Positions 6,499 to 10,920 of a DNA stretch of 10,920 bases are shown piece by piece (position 1 is the stretch's first letter; every line of letters begins with the position of its first letter). The position numbers and the translations under genes were made by a program. This DNA is from Syntrophaceae bacterium (lineage in GTDB: Bacteria; Desulfobacterota; Syntrophorhabdia; Syntrophorhabdales; WCHB1-27): assembly GCA_003165115.1 (NCBI GenBank), contig PLSJ01000114.1, positions 1 through 10,920 of the forward strand, written 5' to 3'. The notes beneath the pieces are model-generated. The model had not been told where the DNA came from, searched no databases, and was given only the letters and a program-made list of their open reading frames with translations.

Positions 6499-6783
6499 TC
6501 ACAAGGTGAGGTCTATCTGTCCCTTGAGCACCTGGTCTATCCAGCCAAGCTCCGCCTGGCGCTTCTCCTTCGGATCGACCATCAGATGGACGCGGAGATG
6601 AGACACCGATAAACCTTTCCAGCTTTTCTCGTACTCGTGATAATACTTCGCGAAATGCTCCCAAAACCGGGGGACGATGACGGTGTTGATCCGCACGTAA
6701 TCCCGCAGCTCCAGGGCCTGAAGGTATTCGATGCGGAACCGGCGCAGGAGGTCTGCCTCGGAAATGTTTTCGGGGGCGTCCAT
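6499..6783 (-). CDS. Hypothetical 94-aa charged protein
   Basis: I do not recognise this family. The protein is soluble, charged and mostly helical in appearance, with aromatic-rich stretches (VPRFWEHFAKYYHEYEKSW) and a C-terminal part with SHLRVHLMVDPKEKRQ and GWIDQVLKGQIDLTL. There is no signal peptide, membrane segment or metal-binding cluster. Reasons to believe it: a well-placed AAGGAG 5 nt before the ATG (6789-6794), balanced amino acid composition unlike the Arg/Pro-rich shadow frames nearby, and a full-length frame ending 15 bp from the convergent TVP38 gene. A 432-bp non-coding region with strong stem-loops lies upstream and would be its leader if it is transcribed from the operon or from a promoter near 7200. 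Confidence 0.7.
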   Translation of the reverse strand: MDAPENISEADLLRRFRIEYLQALELRDYVRINTVIVPRFWEHFAKYYHEYEKSWKGLSVSHLRVHLMVDPKEKRQAELGWIDQVLKGQIDLTL

Positions 6784-6940
6784 GGGTACTCCTTCAAGAA
6801 TCTGTTCTCACATGATAAGACAAATGGGTCGGAAAAGCTACCCCATCCGGCTCTTGCCTTTTCCACGTGCTCTCTTCTTGTATGGTCGGCCGGGGCCAAC
6901 GGCATGCCCGGAAGTCGTGATCTTTGGCGCGCTCTTCGCC

Positions 6941-6983
6941 CTGTGACGCTCCGGCGTACATTGAGTACGCCTGCGGTCTACAG
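6941..6983. repeat. Long imperfect hairpin with perfect GGCGTAC core
   Basis: The core GGCGTAC ATTGA GTACGCC (6953-6971) is a perfect 7-5-7 inverted repeat. Outside it, GTGACGC (6943-6949) pairs with GCGGTC plus CTAC near 6973-6981 with single-base bulges, and CTGT/ACAG closes the base (6941-6944 with 6980-6983). About 16 base pairs form in total. Confidence 0.6.
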
Positions 6984-7036
6984 TGCTCAGATCGCATCCA
7001 AACCTCGCGATTCCGAACATGCCGTCGTCCACCCGA

Positions 7037-7074
7037 TCCGGCATCGTAAGGACTATTGTTTTGACGATGCCGGA
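7037..7074. repeat. 11-bp perfect stem-loop
   Basis: TCCGGCATCGT and ACGATGCCGGA flank a 16-base loop. On the plus strand the stem is followed by ATTTTA, on the minus strand by TCGGGT, so it looks terminator-like only on the plus strand, where no gene ends nearby. Confidence 0.6.
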
Positions 7075-7207
7075 ATTTTAAGGAGCGTAAGAATCGAATT
7101 CTCAGGGTTCGGAATGACTCAGTTGCCTTTTCTGCCTCATGTCATTCGGACGAGGATGTATTTTGCTCTGCCGCCGATTGGTCGTCCGGTAGACCGACAA
7201 AGAGTAA

Positions 7208-7223
7208 AGGGATATTTATCCCT
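7208..7223 (-). terminator. Weak terminator-like hairpin at the end of mobB
   Basis: AGGGATA and TATCCCT form a perfect 7-2-7 inverted repeat that overlaps the mobB stop codon. On the minus strand it is followed by TTTACTCTTT. The stem is AT-rich and the loop very short, so termination would be weak. Confidence 0.35.
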
Positions 7224-7716
7224 GAAGCCCCAGCTTCTCTATGATGAAGTCGGCTAGCTTGCTTATCTCGTCCCTTTGCAGGACGGGCACGGGTGCGTCC
7301 ATTGGCGCGTCAGTGACGTAGGCGAGGAGGCTCCCGTGTCCCAGGGAGACGGGCGGTTCCGGGTTGCCGACGTTGTACACCTCGATCCTCGGCACGCCTT
7401 CCTTCTTGAACCCCTCGGTGATGACAAGGTCCACATCGTGTATGTGGCGGGAGAGCAGCTCGTCGAGACCGATTTCCCTGTCGATGTCCTCGACGAGACC
7501 GACCTTTCCCGGCGAGACGACCATGGCGAGCTTTGCCCCCGCCAATTTGTGCCGATAGCTGTCTTTCCCCTCGTGGTCCATATCGAAATCATGGGGGTGG
7601 TGCTTTATGGTGGCGACCCGGATGCCGCGCTCCCTGAGGCGCGGGATCAGCCGCTCTATGAGAGTGGTTTTTCCCGTCCCCGATCTGCCGACGAAAGAGA
7701 GCACGGGTATCTTCAT
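7216..7716 (-). CDS. mobB: Molybdopterin-guanine dinucleotide biosynthesis protein B
   Basis: A 166-residue P-loop GTPase that assists MobA in converting molybdopterin to the guanine-dinucleotide cofactor used by formate dehydrogenases and other DMSO-reductase-family enzymes. The P-loop is GRSGTGKTT (10-18). It is followed by the MobB-specific stretch TIKHHPHDFDMDHEGKDSYRH (about 36-56) with AGA, then VDLVITEGFKKEGVPRIEVY, all at the expected spacing. The length is normal for a stand-alone MobB. The start codon overlaps the moeA stop in ATGA (7713-7716), so translation is probably coupled. MobA is not in the window. In anaerobes the same pathway also serves tungsten enzymes; the metal cannot be inferred here. 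Confidence 0.95.
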   Translation of the reverse strand: MKIPVLSFVGRSGTGKTTLIERLIPRLRERGIRVATIKHHPHDFDMDHEGKDSYRHKLAGAKLAMVVSPGKVGLVEDIDREIGLDELLSRHIHDVDLVITEGFKKEGVPRIEVYNVGNPEPPVSLGHGSLLAYVTDAPMDAPVPVLQRDEISKLADFIIEKLGLQG

Positions 7717-8822
7717 ACCCTCAGCACCCGCACCGGCTCTCCTGCCGCCACCTTCTCCTTCCCTTCCTCCAGCACGATGAATCCGTCGGGCGCGACCGGG
7801 TACATCTCCTCGATCCGCTCGGGGCGGGCGCCGATGGACACGGGTATGACCATCGCCTTGTCCGCGGGCTTTTCCACCGGTTTTGCCATGGGCAGGATGT
7901 ATTCCGTGCGCTGCAAAGGCCGGCCGGCCATCCCCAGGAGCGCCCTCTTGACGAAAAGCTCGTAAAGGCTTTGCACGGCCTTCGGGTTGCCGGGAAGGAT
8001 GAAGAAAGCCTGAGGGCCTTTCCTGCCGAAGGCCATTGTCTTGCCCGGCAGGATAGGGGGAGAATCGAGGTGAAAGCGGAACCCCAGGCGCCTCACCACC
8101 CGTTTGGTCAGGTCCTTTTTCCCCTTCGATGTGCCGCCCGTGAGGATGAACAACCGGGCGTCCGCCGACTCCGTCATGGCGTGCCGGATCTCCTCTTCAT
8201 CGTCGTCCACGGTATGGAGACTCGTGACGCTGCCGCCGTCCCCCTGGACGAGGCCGGCCAGAAGAAATTTGTTGGAGTCGATGATGCTCCCCTTTTTCAG
8301 CTCGCTTCCTGTCGTGATGAGTGCGACCGCCGGTTTTTTGAAGACCCGCAAGGCCCTGTGACCACCCAGGGCCAGCAGGCCCATCGCGGCCGGGCCGACG
8401 ACATCGCCCCGGTCTATCAACCGCTGCCCCTTTTTCAGCCAGTCTCCGCTTTTCACGGCCTTTCGCTCGTCCGCCCCGGTCTCCACCCTGACGGCGTCCG
8501 CTTTCTCACTCACGTGCTCCCTGGCCACGAACCTGGACCCGCGGGGAAAGCGGCCGCCCGTGGGGACAAAGACCGCTTCTCCTTCCTTGAGAGGCAGGGG
8601 CGTCAGGCCGTGAGGCTCCAGCGACCCCTTCACCCGGAATTCCGTTCCCGCCCCCCGCACCGCATAACCGTCGAGGGCCGATATATCGAAGGAGGGCATA
8701 TTGCGGCTCGCGGAAACGGAGCGGGCACCGACGCGCCCCAGGGCGTCGATCAGGGGGATAGTCTCTTCCGGGGCATGCGGAACATGCCCGTCGATGACGT
8801 CCAGCATCTCGAAAACGGTCAT
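7713..8822 (-). CDS. moeA: Molybdopterin molybdenumtransferase MoeA
   Basis: A 369-residue MoeA that inserts molybdate (or tungstate) into adenylylated molybdopterin. Landmarks include PSFDISALDGYAV (43-55; the usual form is FDNSAMDGYAV), REHV, the TTGSEL motif followed by IIDSN, TGGTSKGKKDLTK (matching the usual TGGVSxGxxD loop with its Asp kept), and LPGNPKA near the C-terminal domain. The domain order is as in the family (linker, mixed alpha/beta, MPT-binding MogA-like, C-terminal beta), but it is about 40 residues shorter than E. coli MoeA. Its start overlaps the Nudix stop in ATGA (8819-8822) and its stop overlaps the mobB start in the same way, giving a tightly coupled three-gene set. 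Confidence 0.95.
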   Translation of the reverse strand: MTVFEMLDVIDGHVPHAPEETIPLIDALGRVGARSVSASRNMPSFDISALDGYAVRGAGTEFRVKGSLEPHGLTPLPLKEGEAVFVPTGGRFPRGSRFVAREHVSEKADAVRVETGADERKAVKSGDWLKKGQRLIDRGDVVGPAAMGLLALGGHRALRVFKKPAVALITTGSELKKGSIIDSNKFLLAGLVQGDGGSVTSLHTVDDDEEEIRHAMTESADARLFILTGGTSKGKKDLTKRVVRRLGFRFHLDSPPILPGKTMAFGRKGPQAFFILPGNPKAVQSLYELFVKRALLGMAGRPLQRTEYILPMAKPVEKPADKAMVIPVSIGARPERIEEMYPVAPDGFIVLEEGKEKVAAGEPVRVLRV

Positions 8823-9370
8823 GCGGGCGCTTCCACGCCGTACTTCTGAAGATAGAGATGGAAGGCGACGACGACGAGCCCGTGGTTTATCGTGCCGGAA
8901 GCGATGAGGGACGGAATACGGGCAAGCGGCACGAGCTCGACCTCGATGTCTTCCATGGGATCGAGCGAGAGAGAACGCGTCGCCCGCACGTCTTTCGCAA
9001 AGTAGGTGTAGCAGAGGTTGTTGAAAATGGCGGGGTTGGGGTTGACGGCGCCGAGAAGGGTTACGGTGGCGCCCTCGTATCCGGTCTCTTCGGCGAGCTC
9101 CCTGGCCGCCGCCTCGGCGGGGTCTGCCTCATCGATGGCCCCGCCCGGTATTTCGAGCGTGATCTCGCGGGAGCCGTGGCGGTATTGTCGTATCATCACC
9201 ACTTCGCGATTCGTCGTGAGCGGCACGATATTGACCCAGTCCCCGCATTCCAGCGCGTAGAACTCGTTGCTGCGGCGTGTCCGCGGTGAAACGGCCCGCT
9301 CGGCCCTCACCCTGAACACCCTGTAGTCTTTATCGATCCTTGAGTTAAGGACGTGCCATTTCTTTACCAT
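8819..9370 (-). CDS. Nudix hydrolase, ADP-ribose pyrophosphatase-like
   Basis: A 183-residue Nudix protein resembling NudF/ADP-ribose pyrophosphatases, which split nucleoside diphosphates linked to a second group. The N-terminal beta region (VLNSRIDKDYRVFRVR, then WVNIVPLT) and MIRQYRHG (59-66) are typical. The Nudix box runs from G76 to Y98 with the catalytic R90-E91-L92 and E94-E95 intact. The first Glu of the pattern Gx5E is Ala82 here, a minor departure since the metal-binding Glu residues are in the REL-EE part. NPNPAIFNN follows, as in ADP-ribose-type enzymes. It starts 24 bp after cysS and overlaps moeA by 4 bp. No strong ribosome binding site is visible, consistent with coupling to cysS. 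The exact substrate is unknown. Confidence 0.9.
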   Translation of the reverse strand: MVKKWHVLNSRIDKDYRVFRVRAERAVSPRTRRSNEFYALECGDWVNIVPLTTNREVVMIRQYRHGSREITLEIPGGAIDEADPAEAAARELAEETGYEGATVTLLGAVNPNPAIFNNLCYTYFAKDVRATRSLSLDPMEDIEVELVPLARIPSLIASGTINHGLVVVAFHLYLQKYGVEAPA

Positions 9371-9394
9371 AGAATGATCGTGCGAACGGCCCGG

Positions 9395-10831
9395 TTACTT
9401 CTTGATCCGCCATTTCGTTCCCTGCGGAGTGTCGAGGAGGGCGATGCCTTTTTCGAGCAGCCCGTTTCTTATCTCGTCCGCCCGTTGGTAATCCTTGTTT
9501 CGGCGCGCCTCGATCCTGCTCTTTATGGCGTCTTCGATGCGTGACTCGTCGAGCCCCACCGCGACGAGATGGCGGCGCGCGTCGTCCCGCGTAAAGCTCT
9601 CCACGTCCTGCGTCAGGAGCCCCAGCAGGTGCGCGAGCGAGAGCAGAAGGTCCCGCCCTTTGGCGACAAACGGCAGGTTCGCCCCCTCCCCCTCGTCCAT
9701 CATGCGGTTGATCGCGGTGGCGAGGTCGAAGACGGAGGAGAGCGCGAGGGCCGTATTAAAGTCGTCGTCCATGGCCGCATGGAACCTTTGCTCGAGGCCG
9801 TCAAGCTCCGCGTTGGCTTCCTGCGGCGCGTCGTCGATCCCCTTTGCCCCGGAAACCCGCTCCAGCGTCGCGTAAAGCCTGCGCAGCGCGCTGTCCGCGC
9901 TCTCCACGCTGCTTTCCGCGTAATCGACGGGGTTGCGGTAGTGCGCCGAAAGGAAGAAGAGGCGCAGGACGTCGGGATGGTAGACTTTCAGGAAGTCTTT
10001 GATGAGCAGGATATTGCCGAGCGATTTCGACATCTTCTCGCGGTCCATCGTGACGAAGCCGTTATGGACCCAATAATTGACGAACTTTCGTCCCGTGGCG
10101 CACTCGGCCTGCGCCCGCTCGTTCTCGTGGTGAGGGAAGAGCAGGTCTTTGCCCCCGCCGTGCATGTCGAAGGGGCAGCCGAGGTACTTGATGCTCATGG
10201 TCGAGCACTCTATGTGCCAGCCGGGTCTCCCCTTCCCGAAGGGGCTGTCCCAGGCGGGCTCGCCGGGCTTCGACTCTTTCCAGAGGGCGAAGTCGAGAGG
10301 GTCTTTCTTCCGTTCGTCGACGTCTATGCGCGCCCCGGCCACCATCTCTTCGAGAGTCCTGCCGGAGAGCGCCCCGTAGCCCTTGTCCTTGCCGACGGAG
10401 AAGTAGACGCTGCCGCCTGCCTGGTAGGCAAACCCTTTCTTGACCAGGTCCTCGATGAGGGCGATCATGTCCCCGATATGCTCGGTAGCCCTCGGCTCGT
10501 GGGTGGGCGGGAGGATACCGAGGGCGGCCATGTCCGCGCCGAAGGAATCGATGTAGGCGTCGGCGACCTCTTTCCAGCCCCGCTTCTCGGCGTTGGCCCT
10601 GTTGATGATCTTGTCGTCGATATCGGTGAAATTCCTGACATAGGTGACGTCGTAGCCGGAGGCCCGCAGGTACCGGGAGATGACGTCGAAAACTATGGCG
10701 CTGCGGGCGTGGCCGATGTGAGAGTCGCTGTAGGCGGTGACGCCGCACACGTAGAGGCGGACCTTGCCTTCCGTCACCGGGGTGAACGTCTCTTTTTCAT
10801 GGGTCAGGGAGTTATAAATCCTCAAAGCCAT
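9395..10831 (-). CDS. cysS: Cysteinyl-tRNA synthetase
   Basis: A class Ia aminoacyl-tRNA synthetase that charges tRNA-Cys in the cytoplasm; 478 residues from the chosen start, a normal length. HIGH is at 38-41 and KMSKS at 266-270, as in E. coli. The four zinc ligands that recognise the cysteine thiol are in place: C29, C209, H234, E238. The C-terminal part shows the DALR-type helical domain and a small anticodon-binding tail (RNKDYQRADEIRNGLLEKGI). I preferred the ATG at 10831 (MALRIYNSLT, the common family start) over the ATG at 10849, which has no ribosome binding site and would overlap the best promoter candidate. It is the first gene of the cysS-nudix-moeA-mobB run. Confidence 0.96.
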   Translation of the reverse strand: MALRIYNSLTHEKETFTPVTEGKVRLYVCGVTAYSDSHIGHARSAIVFDVISRYLRASGYDVTYVRNFTDIDDKIINRANAEKRGWKEVADAYIDSFGADMAALGILPPTHEPRATEHIGDMIALIEDLVKKGFAYQAGGSVYFSVGKDKGYGALSGRTLEEMVAGARIDVDERKKDPLDFALWKESKPGEPAWDSPFGKGRPGWHIECSTMSIKYLGCPFDMHGGGKDLLFPHHENERAQAECATGRKFVNYWVHNGFVTMDREKMSKSLGNILLIKDFLKVYHPDVLRLFFLSAHYRNPVDYAESSVESADSALRRLYATLERVSGAKGIDDAPQEANAELDGLEQRFHAAMDDDFNTALALSSVFDLATAINRMMDEGEGANLPFVAKGRDLLLSLAHLLGLLTQDVESFTRDDARRHLVAVGLDESRIEDAIKSRIEARRNKDYQRADEIRNGLLEKGIALLDTPQGTKWRIKK

Positions 10832-10839
10832 TACTTCAT

Positions 10840-10868
10840 ATTTAATCATAGCAGGGGTCGCCTGTCAA
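10840..10868 (-). promoter_or_regulatory. Candidate sigma-70-type promoter of cysS
   Basis: On the minus strand, TTGACA (10863-10868), a 17-base spacer and TTAAAT (10840-10845) form a plausible promoter. Transcription would begin within a few bases of the ATG at 10831, implying a leaderless or nearly leaderless mRNA. The -10 match is imperfect. Confidence 0.4.
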
Positions 10869-10876
10869 AGATTCTC

Positions 10877-10911
10877 GCGGGAATTGCCGCGCACAAAGCA
10901 CTAGTTCCCGC
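10877..10911. repeat. 7-bp inverted repeat upstream of cysS
   Basis: GCGGGAA (10877-10883) and TTCCCGC (10905-10911) flank a 21-base loop. On the plus strand the repeat is followed by TAACTTTTT up to the window end, so it resembles a terminator reading rightwards. No plus-strand gene ends here, so it could also terminate a minus-strand gene lying beyond the window or act in cysS regulation. Confidence 0.35.
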
Positions 10912-10920
10912 TAACTTTTT

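Larger units (their letters stand above)
6784..7215. other. 432-bp non-coding region rich in stem-loops
   Basis: No convincing gene is visible: the frames here are Arg/Pro/Ser-rich and lack ribosome binding sites. The region holds an imperfect long hairpin (6941-6983), an 11-bp perfect hairpin (7037-7074) enclosed by a 9-bp inverted repeat (7010-7018 with 7107-7115), and a stem at 7112-7147 that competes with the 9-bp pairing. It may be a dispersed intergenic repeat, a small RNA, or the leader of the 94-aa gene. Confidence 0.5.

Noticed and set aside
7097..7120. GGTTCGGAAT resembling a tRNA T-loop
   Set aside because: The T-loop consensus GTTCGAATC is not met and no cloverleaf or CCA-proximal stem could be built around it.
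6637..7257. 206-residue plus-strand open frame across the intergenic region
   Set aside because: The translation looks like non-coding sequence, it overlaps the 94-aa gene and the end of mobB in antisense, and it contains the hairpins; no recognisable motif.
10832..10920. T-box or other amino-acid-responsive leader of cysS
   Set aside because: No T-box sequence or antiterminator fold is seen, and the leader appears very short.

Overview
The window looks like about 11 kb of chromosome from a GC-rich, Gram-negative, probably anaerobic bacterium. An outer-membrane cell plan is suggested by an RND-efflux adaptor lipoprotein. The gene mix (MeaB-type GTPase, receiver-only response regulator, MoeA/MobB cofactor genes, DUF5996, TVP38-type membrane proteins) would suit a Desulfobacterota or Syntrophorhabdales-like lineage, but that placement is inference. 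I see no tRNA, rRNA, CRISPR array, transposase or phage gene.

Layout. (1) 1-1105, minus strand: the 5' part of an RND periplasmic adaptor lipoprotein, cut by the window edge. It is preceded by a 98-aa membrane protein with a CPIC motif and by a perfect 7-3-7 palindrome that could be an operator. (2) 1298-2224, minus strand: a DUF5996 protein. (3) 2392-4280, plus strand: a MeaB/ArgK-type GTPase, a single-domain response regulator close behind it, then a ChaB-like small protein. (4) 4351-6483, plus strand: a membrane/envelope cluster in poor condition. It holds a family 2 glycosyltransferase broken by frame changes and cut short, an intact isoprenylcysteine methyltransferase-like membrane protein, and a TVP38/TMEM64 (VTT) protein whose N-terminus is knocked out of frame by a 17-bp tandem duplication. 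(5) 6499-6783, minus strand: an unrecognised 94-aa protein with a good ribosome binding site. Upstream of it lies a 432-bp non-coding stretch rich in stem-loops. (6) 7216-10831, minus strand: a compact operon cysS - Nudix hydrolase - moeA - mobB, whose last three genes are joined by 4-bp ATGA overlaps.

How the genes work together. CysS charges tRNA-Cys. MoeA inserts molybdate or tungstate into molybdopterin. MobB supports the guanine-dinucleotide form of the cofactor. The Nudix enzyme is probably an ADP-ribose or nucleotide-sugar pyrophosphatase. The adaptor and the CPIC protein look like the start of a metal-efflux operon. The most interesting sequence-level observations are the frame-breaking 17-bp duplication in the VTT gene, which one-copy deletion would repair, and the structured intergenic region 6784-7215. 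I found no clearly new multi-gene system.
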